From Ailurus styani (Eukaryota > Chordata > Mammalia > Carnivora > Ailuridae): a stretch of DNA of 64,000 nt. The translations under genes and the position numbers were made by a program. The notes under the pieces were generated by a model. The model had not been told where the DNA came from. It made no database searches and saw only the letters and a list, made by a program, of their open reading frames with translations. The stretch spans positions 268,260 through 332,259 of the forward strand of contig LNAC01000759.1 in the NCBI GenBank assembly GCA_002007465.1, in the 5' to 3' direction. Of the stretch, positions 1 to 12,169 are shown piece after piece; within the stretch, counting starts at the first letter, position 1; the number at the start of each line of letters is the position of its first letter.

Positions 1-467
1 TCTCCTTCCAAAAGCCCATACTCGTTGAAGGACAGGCATAGTTTTGTGCACTCCCTGGCATTCTGCCTGCCTTTCAGATCCTTTCTTCCACTTAATGCTG
101 ATTCATGTAAACATATCAATTTTCTCTGATGGTCATAACTTAGGAGAGAAAGGAAGTGCTATTTTTAAAATATCATTTGCTTCTACACTAAGAAAAAGGG
201 GAAAATATGGAACAATGTCCAGAAAGATTATTTTTTAAATGAAATGTATTTTTTATCCCAGAACCAACCAATAGCAATTTTACATACTGTCAATCAATGT
301 TATTGAGCTTTATTTTCTTGGAATTTATATTATTTTTATAATATAAACTATAAAATTCCTTCAAAGCAAATAATTACATTCAACAAACATCCATAGATTC
401 AACTGTGAGCATTCTGAAAGAAAGCAGAAATCTAAATCTTTTCATGCACTAACACAGCTGATGTTTA

Positions 468-663
468 TTTATTAAAGATTTTCTTTCATTAAAGATTTTA
501 TTTATTTGAAAGAGAGAAAGCATGTGCGTGTTATGGGGTCGACAAGCAGACTCTGCACTGAGCAGGGAGCCTGAGGCAGAGCTTGATCTCAAGATCCTGA
601 GGTCATGACCTGAGCCAAAATCAGGAGACCAATGCTTAACCAACTGAGCCAGGTGCCCCACAC
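468..663 (-). repeat. CAN-SINE (older)
   Basis: The tail AAAGATTTTATTTATTTG lies at the left and the head ACTGAGCCAGGTGCCCCA at the right. Imperfect flanking duplication CTGATGTTTA (458-467) / CTGATATTTA (664-673). Confidence 0.85.
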
Positions 664-1602
664 CTGATATTTAAAGTTGTATTAAAATCTACTAATAGTC
701 CAAAATCTATATGCCTTCGAATCCATTAGGAGGTCCACAGATTTTGAAATTCACTCTTTCATAAAACTTTACGATCCCTACTGGAATAGGAATGTAACAG
801 AATCTACTGCAAGAAAATATTATTGGGTTAATAAAGTTATCCTATAATAAACAACTAAGTACAAGAATATCTGAAGTTAATTTTTATTATCATTTCTGGA
901 TTTGGACGAACTGTGGCCCAGAGTCACTATGTAATGGCTGCCTGAGTCTCATCCAATAAAAGCCCACAAATATATCAAAACCCGCATAATATGTAAAGCA
1001 CACACACAACCTTATTTTAAAACAGAACTCCAAGAAACAGCTTGATTTCTTTTTATATTAATACTGAATTTCACATAAAACAAAAGGCCCTGACTAAAAA
1101 TGGTGTATTTTGACTGAACCTAAACAAGGTTATTATACTAGTCAGCTTTGTGCTCATGACATGAGGTGCTGAGGTAAACAGGTATCATCAGCCTTTATAC
1201 TTAATAAGCCGCTGGGAAAGTCTTGATCTACATTCACCTAAATCCCTGGGATATGGTTCTCTCAACCATGAGTCTAGTTTGAATTTTCAGCTAGAATGTT
1301 AATGTTGATTGGACATTATTTCTTAAGTTTATGTGGAGATTTAGAATTATTTTTTAAAAGAGGAGATAAATTTTTTATTGTTGCTGAGTACCACTTCTTT
1401 TGGAGACAGAATTATAATTCTTCTAGCTTGTTTGATATTTTATTTATGCCAAATGTAGTGAAAGGGAAGACGAATGGACATTAGAGCAGTAAAGAGGGGA
1501 TCTAACAAACATGCCTAATCGTTTGGGCCATTTTTAAAGTACATTCAGAATGTTATAAATTTTTTTTCCCCATGTAGTATTCTGAATATTAGGAGCATTA
1601 TT

Positions 1603-1797
1603 GGGAATGCCTGGGTGGCTCAGTTGTTAAGCATCTGCCTTTGGCCTAGGTCATGATTCCAAGGTCCTGGGATCGAGTCCCGCATCAGGCTCCCTGCTCG
1701 GCGGGGAGCCTGCTTCTCCCTCTCCCACTCCCCTTGCTTGTGTTCCCTCTCTCACTGTCTCTCTCTGTCAAACAAATAAATAAAATCATAAAAAAAA
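1603..1797 (+). repeat. CAN-SINE
   Basis: Head GGGAATGCCTGGGTGGCTCAG, CT-rich middle, and AAATAAATAAAATC tail. No clear flanking duplication. Confidence 0.9.
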
Positions 1798-2039
1798 TTC
1801 TTTAAGTGTAAGTAACACGTAAGACTGTTGTAAGAGAATGTCAACACTATCTTGGGAAGGTTACTTCCCAAGAAGCCTGTTTCCAGCATTCCACATTATG
1901 TTCTTCACATTGTCAGAATACGCTTGGAGATGTTATACACCACCCCACAAGGGTGGTATTTTATTATTCAAGTTTAAAAGGGCCCACAAGGTAACTAGTG
2001 TCTCCAGGAACAAGATGCAACGTGATATAATGAATATTT

Positions 2040-2215
2040 GGAGGAAGAAGACTTGAGTCTGAATGCTAGCTCCATCACTAAATTGACCGTTAAGTAATTA
2101 ACCACTTTGATCCTGTTTCCTCTACTGTAAAATTGAAACAAAAATTACTACTTTTCATACTGAGATGAAATGTGCAAAAGCAGTTTGAAAATTATAAATG
2201 AATGTAATACTATTT
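2040..2215 (+). repeat. MIR
   Basis: GACTTGAGTCTGAATGCTAG through TCCTGTTTCCTCTACTGTAA and a decayed 3' part follow the MIR plan. Confidence 0.6.
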
Positions 2216-2279
2216 TTTATTATTAACAAGTAGTTGTACTTCTGCTTATTCCTCCTGCATGCCTTATTGTAGAAGTAAA

Positions 2280-2375
2280 AGGTGCCAAAAAAGAAGAAAA
2301 GAAAAAGGAAAGATAAAGTAAAACAATCTCAGAAAAAGATCAGAGGCAAAAAAGGAAAAAAAGAGGATCAATGTT
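2280..2375. repeat. Purine-rich low-complexity tract
   Basis: Mostly A and G over about 95 bases (AAAAAAGAAGAAAAGAAAAA and similar). No gene feature seen. Confidence 0.75.
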
Positions 2376-3856
2376 CACATAAAAAGAAAAACAGCATCTC
2401 AACATATTAGCATTGCATTAGGAATCAAAATTATGAGATCATTTTCTTCCTAATCAGCATGAAATGTTACTATTCACCCAGCAGAGCTGGTGGACAGATA
2501 TTTCTGAGGCCATAATTTATACTTTCTATATAATTCCAGAGGGAGAAGTCGAGAAGATAAATAAATGGACCCTGAGAGAAATGAGGTGATCACTGTATAA
2601 AATTTGACTAACCAGCAGTTTCAACTGTGAAAAACCTGAGAACAAGCTACAAGCAAAAAAGGGTTCTACCTGCCAAAATAGGTCTGACCAAGTCTGCACG
2701 GAAAAGATCACACAGGACCTACTTGCAACTATTTCTGGCCACGTTTAAACAAGCGTGTTTATATGATTTTCAAGTTTAAACAAATTAGAGCAGCACACTG
2801 GGAGAAGGAGGAAGAGATGCTACGAGGGGGCACGTGACAGCAAAGTGAAATCAAAGCTGGCAGCTGGACCCCAAGGAAAGGGACCAAAACAAGCCAAACC
2901 AAACCAAACGAACCAACAAATTACTGAAAAACAGACAGCAGGTGTCAAAAGCATCAGAGTTTGAGGTCACTGCCTCTGGGAACGACCAGCCCTTCCTTCC
3001 AGCTCCAGACGTGCTTACCGTGCCGTTTGTAAACGGTGTCCTTCAGAAACCTAGAGACAGCAGAGAGGCTCAGTCGGATGCAGCAGCAGGAGAGCAGGGC
3101 GGCGCTGGACGCCAGGGGAAGAGCAAAGCACTCGACTCTGTCCCTCTGCAGATGCCACCCTCCACCAAAGCAGCCCTTCTTCATTCAGCTTTACTTAATG
3201 AGGTTTCTTTGATGAAAGGGCCCTGCTGGCTTAAAAACAAATTTTTTAAATTTATTTTTTATTTTTTATTATTTTTTTAAAATTAGAATTTGACCACCAC
3301 TGACTTCCACACTCCAGGATCCTTAAATGCAATACGTTCCAATGTAGTAATGGTCTCTATGCCGGGAGTTGGGGAGAGGGAGGGATGGACAGGTAGACAG
3401 AGAGGACTTTCAGGGCAGTAAAACCATTCCGTAGAATACTACACTTGCCCAAGCGGGAAACAGACTCAGAAAACCCCATGGAAATCTTGTTTCTCTTCTT
3501 CCTCAAGCCCACATTCAGTAGGTCATTAAATCCCATGGACGGGCCCTCCCACATATTTTGTGGCTATGCCCCACCCTGGACGTCCCTCATGAGGCCATTC
3601 CAGGCTGGCAGCTCTGTCCCCCTGGGCCTCCTCGCATCCACTCACCCCCAAGAGAGTCCCCTCCCTGTTGGGTCGCTATTGCCCTGTCATTCCAAGTCCA
3701 GAGCAGATCCTGTCACACTTTTTAGTGACATACCTTGCCGTGAGTCCAAAGCAGAATGGGACAGTAACTATTTCCAGGGCTTGGGATTAAAAGTATTTTA
3801 TTGGTGCTTTAAAATGTTTGTCACAAACATGTATATATATACTTGTCACCCAATTT

Positions 3857-3974
3857 TTTTTTCTAAAGATTTTGTTTTCTTTTAAGTATTTCTGTATACC
3901 CAGTGTGGGGCCCAAACTCACAACACTGAGATCAAGAGTGGCATGCTCCACTGACTAAACCAGCCAGGCACTCT
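3857..3974 (-). repeat. Short old CAN-SINE variant
   Basis: It holds the 'cccagtgtggggcccaaactcac' and 'ccactgactaaaccagccaggc' blocks of the short variant. Flanking duplication GTCACCCAATTT / GTCTCCAAATTT (3845, 3975). Confidence 0.7.
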
Positions 3975-4612
3975 GTCTCCAAATTTCTACTATGTGCATG
4001 CATTTATATATTTTACATGACTCCTCCACACCCCAAAAGAAAAAAAAAAAAGAAAAACAGTATCCTGGGTAAGATTTAATGCTTTTAGCGTCACTTTCAA
4101 ACCAGGCTCTTCACAAACTTTCTCCTCCAACTACATTCCCCATCTCATCAATCCTCATTCTTTTTGTCTTTCACTGCCTCCCCTCTGCCCTGAGGCCTTT
4201 GCACAGTGACATCCTGGAAACCCCCCAGGCCAGAGGCAGCAGCATTAATCAGCTCTCCACAGCTCTTCTGGGCTTCCACAGCCCGGCATATATATACCTT
4301 CCTGAAAGCACAGAGGACACTTGCTTCCTTAGTTTTACCCAGAGACACCCAGCTCCTTGGGAAAGATGCAGGCCATGCCACAGAATGGTCTGAACTGCCT
4401 AACACTGTGTGGGACACAATAAATGTTACATGAACGAAGGTAAAATCCAGTGTGATTATCCATAACATTATCTACTGTATTATTAAGCCCTATGTAATTA
4501 GGCTACCTTTCAACCATAGCCCATTGTTTTGCTGATGTAATATAACAAATTCCTTTGACAGGCAGAAGCATATAATGCATTCCCTCCTTCCTGTGCATTT
4601 AATAGTCTTTCT

Positions 4613-4832
4613 ATGGGGCGCCTGGGTGGCTCAGTCCTTAAGCCTCTGCCTTCGGCTCAGGTCACGATCCCAGGTGCTCAGGTCATGATCCCAGGTTCCT
4701 GGGATCCAGCCCCGCATCGGGCTCCCTGCTCAGCAGGGAGCCTGCTTCTCCCTCTACCACGCCCCCTGCTGGTGTTCCCTCTTTCATTGTGTCTCTCTCT
4801 GTCAAATAAATAAATAAAATCTTTTTTAAAAA
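4613..4832 (+). repeat. CAN-SINE
   Basis: Head GGGGCGCCTGGGTGGCTCAG. Contains a small internal duplication of the 'caggtcacgatcccagg' segment. Flanked by AGTCTTTCT at 4604-4612 and 4833-4841. Confidence 0.93.
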
Positions 4833-7800
4833 AGTCTTTCTAGTTAAGGTGCTGTTATATAGCACACTAACCTGCACACGAATACTTGCAAAGTGTTAAA
4901 TGGCTATAAATAACATTTTAAATGTTTTTTCAAATGGTGTGTGGGCAATTTTTAAAGTTTTATTGATGTGTGTGTGTTGTGGGAGGTTGAGGTTCCTGAC
5001 CAAGGGCTGCTTGAGTGGTGGAGATTATAAACTGATGGAGAAGAATCACCGATAAGTGCGTAAAGGATTGCTGTTTGGGGAAGTTCAGATTTTTAATTGC
5101 CAAAGACATTTAGGAAGCAGTAGAGATGGTGTGTCAACCACCAGCTTTGCTAGGTGTCCATGTGGCCATTTAGAAGCACCATGCCCTTTCAATTTGTCTT
5201 TACTCTCTTTCAAACACACCTTTGATGATGAGATTCACCCGTTCAAATCCTTTAGTATTTCTCTTTTAACCATTGGTTAAAATTTAATAGTTTTCTCTTG
5301 CCCTACAGAGTAAAATCCAAACACCTTATCCTTCCTTCTGCCTTATTCTACAAAACACCAAAATATCGTAGGAAAGAGAAAGGACGGTGGTTGAAGGAAG
5401 AAACTAAATCAAACAAGTAGCAATGAAGAGCCAGACACCTATGCAAGGTGCTAGTCCCTTCCCTCTGGGATAGTATGGTCTACAGCGGGAAACAGGAATC
5501 TAAACACGTTATTGCCAGACAGGTGACAGATTATTATAACTGCTATTAAAAGGGCTGGGATGGTTTCCTGGGGGCCATGCACGCTCACTCTTGAGCCAGT
5601 AGAGGGTAAGAGGGAAAACCAGAGAAGCAAAGGCTCTTCTCCTGACAGAGTAGTACAATTCCAGGCCCAGGGATGTCTTCAGCATCCTTCAGTTCTAAAC
5701 AAGGAGCTACTGCAAGAATCTCTATTCCCCTTACACTTTGTATTTCACTTTTATTTAGAGTCCTAAAACCCCTAAATTACAGAGACCACTGTAATTATCC
5801 TTGTCAAGGGTGAGTCAAAATTCACACACAGTAGTAACAGAACTCTAACCAGGAAAAATATAGAGAAATCCAAATAGATTACTTTTTTTTTGCATAAAGA
5901 AACTATTGGGTGAATATTTTGATATTTGCTTTCCTGACCTCTCTCCTTCTAATTAGGCTATGAAATCCTGATTTTATTTTTATTGGTACTTTATTTTGTT
6001 ATAGGGTCCTTAGGGTTTGGGGCCTCATGGGCAGTGTAATTACAATAGGCACAGAGTAAACAATGAATGAATGAATAACCTATAAAGCCACTCAGATTTA
6101 TAAGTCCCACTTTCTAGTGTAATGACTCCATCCACAAAATCACATTTAAAAACCCCAAACATAATCCATACAATGTCTTGAAAAAAATTTAAAATGTGTA
6201 TTCGCAATCAATTTAAATCAATGACAACAGAAAGGAAGGACCACTCCTTTGAAGTAACACCTAGGCACCGTTGTTTGTAAACAGAGCCATTAGGTGCTAA
6301 TGACTGCTCTGTGTAAACACAATTAACCAATAAGCCCTAAGGGAAACATTTCTGTACACAAAGTTTTCTCTTTGACAAACACCTGATCTAACTTTTGCTC
6401 CTAGAAGTGAAATTCTACTACCATCAGAAAACAAGGAAAGAGTGATATCAATGCACCACCAAGTGAAGGAAAACCAGAGGAGAACTAAAATCTTTTTTAG
6501 CTTTAATGCATTTTTCTCATCTTCCACATTCACTGACTTCTAATAGTCATTCATACCATTAATCATAACCATTAATCGTAACCAACAATAATCTCATATC
6601 CTTCATCGTAACCATTAATCACCGGCAGTGCCACTTTATGAACATGTTGCATCAATTTCTAGTCATTTGGAAACTGGAATTCACTTTCCCAGACAATGCT
6701 CTGCGTGCTGATCAGATTCCCTGGCCAGCCCACTGAGACCCTCTGAACTCCTAATACAGGTGGCCTCTAATACTGCTAACACCAGCCCAAATAAGCAATG
6801 TCTGTCTCTGGTAGGAGTAAGCTTATCCAAGCTAAGGTGTCTCGAATCCTCACAACTACCCCAATGCACAAAATTTTCAATGAACTCTTTTTCCTACGCC
6901 AGCCAAACTCCAGTTCTCTCCTGTATGATTCCCAGCAAAGAAAAAAAGCAATATGGATTAATGGATTTAGAGCGAAGCGTGAAGAGGAGTCAAATATTCT
7001 ACCATGAGATGGAAAACTCTGATGGAATCTGTGAATCCTTCTTGGAGTTATTTTCTGAAATGTGTGGCTCCCAAGTCAGTTAAATTTAGATACAAGAATT
7101 CAGAAAGCAACTCCCAGCACTTCAGTCGAATTTCACCATCCATCAAACTCTCCATTAAAAAAAAAAAAAATCTGCAAATCTGCTCCAGACCTTCCACAGC
7201 CCACAAATCCTTCGAGCCTTCTGATATACGGTCCCAAACGGCAGTTCTGAATATCTCTCTTACCCTACCCACGTCACAATTTCTGCATTTCATCAAATCA
7301 AATCAAAACATACAGTTACATACACACTAACCAAAGCAAATCTACATATCACCAGCTTCTGAGCAATGTAACAGATTAAAAGAGAAAAATATTAAACTAT
7401 GTGTTAGAAGATATTCCTCAGGATAAAGCAGGGTTGGGATCCAGTGGGCTCACCTCCCAGTCTATCTGGGGAAGCACCCTCAGGAGTGGTGAATGCAAGC
7501 TGTTGCTACTCAGTGTTCACACTTCCACTACTCTCCAAAGCCTCCCTCTAGATTGTTTCAGAAGCCATCTCTAATGTCAACCCATCTGGGTGGCCCCCAG
7601 AGCACGTGCACACTTTATAGATTACTTGTCTAGTGGTGGAAAACTGGAGTTTTCTCCAGGTCATTGGAGTTCTGGGATGAATGGTCTTCCTTAGTGATCT
7701 CAGTGTTTATAAGCCAAAGACTGCTTTTCACTAAACCCATTTCATGACTGAGGAATACATGTTTTCCATTTATAGTCTTTCAAAATTAAATTTGAAAAAG

Positions 7801-8612
7801 GGGAAGAGGAAGTGATCAGATATTAAATACTAAATTTCCCCAAGGGGAAACTTATATACTAAAGCAATGCCAGCAGTGATATCAGGTATCAGAATACAAA
7901 TGAGAGAGAAAAAATTTGATATTTAGTACTTCCCTCCCCTCCCAAGAAAGAAAATGAAAATTGTCCTTATAGGAAAAATCAGACTTTGTAGGACTCCTTT
8001 ACATTTATTTTGTGGGTTAAATTTTTATCTTTGAATTAAATATGGGTTAGGGAATGAAGTGGAAGAACCAAAATCTTTTCAGTGTTTATGACTTCTAAAA
8101 TGATACAGAACGGTACATACACATTTATAATTTGTTTCTTACTATTTCTGCATTTCATCTTAAGTTATGAATTTAAATTTTATGTCAGAGTCTCTTTGAA
8201 TCTCAGAAAATTGGTTTGAGTTGATTAGACTTCCCAGTTAAAATTGTAAAACTGAATGTATTATAGAGGCATGATATTTATACAAATTATATTTTTATAT
8301 TACACTATCTCTATTAATTCTGAATCACTTAACAGAATATGACGTATTTTAAGAAATGATTTAGTACTGTTTATTAACACGATGAGCATGGCACAGAACA
8401 GAGAGTCAGCTCTCTAACAAGGCTGAGAAGACCCTTTATACACCCAACCTGACCTAAACAGAAGCTCATCTCAGTGGCAGTGTGCTTTTTCTTTTGTGAG
8501 CATAGTTTGAAACATATAGATTAAAAACAGTATCAATTTTTATGTGGCTACAGGGGGCGGAGAGAGGGGTTAGCATACCGTGTTAGTGATTTTCTGTGGA
8601 ATCACATTAGAG

Positions 8613-8815
8613 GGCTCCTGGGTGGCTCAGTGGGTTAAAGCCTCTGCCTTCGGCTCAGGTCATGATCTCAGCGTCCTGGGATCTAGGCCCGCATCAGGCT
8701 CCCTGCTCAGCAGGGAGCCTGCTTCCTCCTCTCCCTGTCTCTCTGCCTGCCTCTCTGCCTACTTGTAATCTCTCTCTCTGTGTCAAATAAATAAATAAAA
8801 TCTTTAAAAAAAAAA
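8613..8815 (+). repeat. Young CAN-SINE, 15-base duplication
   Basis: Mustelid-type head (GTGGGTTAAAGCCTCTGCC) and tail. Flanked by perfect GGAATCACATTAGAG at 8598-8612 and 8816-8830. Its length and intact tail suggest a recent insertion. Confidence 0.96.
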
Positions 8816-9184
8816 GGAATCACATTAGAGTTTCATTGTGGTAGCCGTACCACATTAAAATCTGGGGATTTTTATTGTTGTTGTTTTTTCTAAATGGTTT
8901 CCATTGTGTCTTTAGTGAATCTGATATGGAAAATTGCTAATGCAATAACAGTATCACATAAGCTTTCCTGACTGTAATGCTCAGCCACAATATTCAGGAG
9001 AAGAGGCTCAACTGGACTGGGGGCATTTCAGGGCTAGCTCTCCACAGGCTCTGAACAAAGTCCTCCACTTAAGTTCAACACTGGCTTCTTGAAAGATGGA
9101 CTCCTAAGGCCTACTGTATGGGGGAAACTCTTTTACAGATTTTACTTCAGAAAAAAAACCATGGGCTCAGTGAAAGATGTGTCA

Positions 9185-9560
9185 TTTAGTTACTATTTAT
9201 TGACTGAGCACTATGCTGGGCACTATGGTCGGTATTAAGGGAATGAAAAAGATAGACGAAACATGGTCCCTTCCTTCACAAATCTTGAAAGCACTGACTG
9301 ACTAGAAGAAATAAATTATCACGTGAGTAACTTAATACAAGACGAGATGGAGCAAGAGTGGAAAATGCAAAGAGGCATAGCAGCTCAAAGGAGGACACAC
9401 CTGAGACCAGGGCCATCAAAAAGTTCTGTGAAGGCAGCACCTGGACAAGGCCATAGAACGTGAGGAAGATGCAGATATGTCTCAGGATCCGATGCTAGGC
9501 TGGGAAGAAGGGGATGGCATTGGAGGCCTTAGCATGAGTAAAAATGCTGAGAAGAGAAAA
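9185..9560 (+). repeat. L2-like 3'-end fragment
   Basis: TTATTGACTGAGCACTATGCTGGGCACTATGG (9201-9232) matches the L2-type 'gagcac...gggcac' motif, followed by decayed L2-like sequence. A similar short piece lies at 25860-25965. Confidence 0.45.
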
Positions 9561-10642
9561 GCCAGGGCATGACGGTAAATTATAATTCATTATTTTAATG
9601 ACAGCATAAAATCTGGAAGGAGTGGGAAGATCAACCTGGAAAAGTGGTCTGGGGTCAGCCGGAGGCTGCCACCGAAGGAGAGTAGTGCAGGATGTTCGAG
9701 ATGGTTTGGGGTGGAAGTGTCTCGATCCAGTCCATTGGCAAGATTAACACCCAGGTTTCACAGGTGTGATGGCTTCTAATACTAACAGATATTGTGAAAT
9801 CTTAACAACTTTAGTTAGCATATGTTCCTTGAGACACAATTTATAGGAATATTTATTTTAAAAGGTTAGTTTATTGCTAAGAGATCATTGTTTATTTTTT
9901 GTTAATGACTACTCATGACATGGACATTCATGAGCCTAACAGAAAAAAATCTATAAACCATGCTCAAACTGTTACAACTACTTATGAATTTACTGTTTGC
10001 CTGGTGTTTTTTTTTTTTTTGCTTTAGAATAACTTTTCAACTCACTAGCAACAGTAACCAAGGAAATATAAATCCAACAGCCTAGAATTACAACTATTTG
10101 AAGAGATTCATGCTTTCAATGTACTGCTATATTTACTCTTTTATTCTGGACACTTCCCTGTTTCTGAATTCCTCTCCAAATGTTAGAAGGAAAAAACAAA
10201 ATCTGCACTAAGGTTTGTTAGAGGCTTAAAACATACTTAGTATGTTTTGCAAATTTTAAAAAAAGTCTTCATTTTCTGTAACCTTTAAAGTCCCTAAAAG
10301 CAAAGTACACTCTGAGAATAAGTATTATTTCTGACATAATAAAGCAAAATATGATGAAATTGCTGTTTTCTTTATTGCAAAGGGAATGTTAGATACAAAC
10401 TAGTTAGTTGCCTAAGTGCTATAGTGACCACTCCTGAAACATCAGCTCTCCAATTTGGCAAAGGAAATTTCACTCTCATTAATCAGAATTAAACTATTTG
10501 TAACCCTGAAAGTGAATATTTTAATCTTTATGAAATCATTTCTTGACAGATTTTTTTTCTCCTCCAACTGACCACACGGACTGAAAGGATAAATAAATTT
10601 GCCAGTTGTTTATTACTTCTACATATCTTTGGTAAGGTTTCA

Positions 10643-10669
10643 TTTAAACAAACAAACAAACAAACAAAA
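10643..10669. repeat. (CAAA)n microsatellite
   Basis: About six AAAC units. Confidence 0.9.
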
Positions 10670-12169
10670 CCTCTTCTTTCTCATTCCATGTCTTGCGCAA
10701 TGAGGGATACAGTATATCTGTAAACATTTTCTGATTAGCCATTAACTGAAGATATAGAAGTAAAAGAAAAATATTTTAGAGGGAGAAAAATTTAACAGCT
10801 CATGCTGACTTTAAGATACTGATGACAAAGGTGTGGAAGTTACAAAGTAATTAAGGGTTTAACCTAAAATTTGTTTACAACTTTGATCTTCAATAAACAC
10901 TGTACTGATAAAAATGAGTTTGTTCAGATCAAGAATATGTTGACATTCTCTTAAACATAGCTTAAAACCACAGAGCTGAGGCATAAAACAGCTCGAACAA
11001 AGATAGCCAGTCAAGCATAAAAATGGGAGTTGGTTGTGTCAGAAGAGATTAAGAGGCTGAAGGCTGTCTGCTAAAGACAGTTGTCTTGCCATCAATGAAG
11101 GCATTTATTATCACTAAAAGTTCCTTTTCTGATATATTATTTTAAACTTTTGTCATATTATATTTAAAAATGCTCCTTATTTATAAACTATTACATCATT
11201 TTCTTATCTGCAGTGTCCTTCTTGGATAACCACAAATTTGAAAACAGTCCAAAACCTTGTTCATGGTTTCCTACAAGCACAGAAATACTCCCTTACTGAA
11301 TTTGGAGTTAGGAGAATGTGTTTGGGTTATACTTTTACTTCCTTTTTAAATATAGATCGCTATTTTAAAAACATAAACATCCAATGGCATTCCCTCACAC
11401 CGACAGAACTCCTAAGGCAGAAGGTCTGTTTGTAGCATGAACATTTCACTCACTCAGAAGGATGTCCCCAAAGCTCTATTCATTTATGGCCAAGGAGGTA
11501 GCATTATTAAATGCCTTATGACTTGACAGTTATCCTCGATTATTCCTGCTAAACCACACTTCCAAAAGATCATCCGAGAAATCTGGCAAACCACTGTAAT
11601 GACACTTGTAAACAGGATCCATTAAAAGCAATCCACAGTGTCCCATGGGTGTGCATCCGACTGTTAATTACTGGGTAAATAATTTACATGCAATTTTATT
11701 CCGAAACTAGGTATACATTATTTGTAGGCTATTTCTCAGGAGCACCAGTTCCACACCAGAAACAAGTCAACGGAGTATTTCTAAAGTATCCTTTGAAATT
11801 TCCACCGTCAAGGGTGGGAGGAGAGAGGAATAGTAACGGGAAGACTTGTCAGCGATTAGCCATCCATAAAAATGTTTTCCCCGCGCTCCTCCTTCCGATC
11901 ACAATGCTGGCGTCAGTTAGTCTCCTGTATCTGCTCCCCACCTCGCCCCCCCTCCCCTCTGCGGAGAGCTGGCACCGAATGGCAGGCGAAGGAAAAGACA
12001 AACATCCCAGCTCCCAACACAATCCAAGCGCTAGCCCCGGAGACACTTGAGCAACATTCCTAACTTTTTTTCTTTCCTCCCACTTCACGTGCCTCAAAGG
12101 TAAGCAGAGTAAAAAAGCCTAGGAGGCAGAAGGCCAGGGAGGCCAGCTGAGTCACAATTACTACCTCCA

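Larger units (their letters stand above)
1..12060 (-). other. SMAD9: Inferred SMAD9 intron 1
   Basis: This AT-rich stretch has no convincing coding exon on either strand. By human synteny it should be the first intron of SMAD9. It holds CAN-SINEs at 468-663, 1603-1797, 3857-3974, 4613-4832 and 8613-8815, a MIR near 2040-2215, a purine-rich low-complexity tract at about 2280-2375, L2-like fragments and a (CAAA)n repeat. Between about 5.3 and 8.6 kb and between 9.8 and 11.9 kb I see nothing else I can name. Confidence 0.5.

Noticed and set aside
449..661. Recurring open frames with peptides such as AQWVKASAFGSGHDL or SLLSREPASSS (also at 8580, 24349, 29150, 44604 and other places)
   Set aside because: These are translations of CAN-SINEs, which are non-coding tRNA-derived repeats.
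2942..3280. 112-codon open frame on the plus strand overlapping the candidate minus-strand exon
   Set aside because: It ends in a low-complexity AT tract and has no recognisable domain. The splice signals in this block are on the other strand.
3445..3885. 146-codon open frame on the plus strand
   Set aside because: It reads into repeat sequence at its 3' end, has no recognisable domain, and shows an open frame on the opposite strand too.
8613..8690. tRNA gene suggested by the tRNA-like head of the SINEs
   Set aside because: The heads lack an intact cloverleaf and are followed by SINE bodies. They are tRNA-Lys-derived pseudogene sequence.
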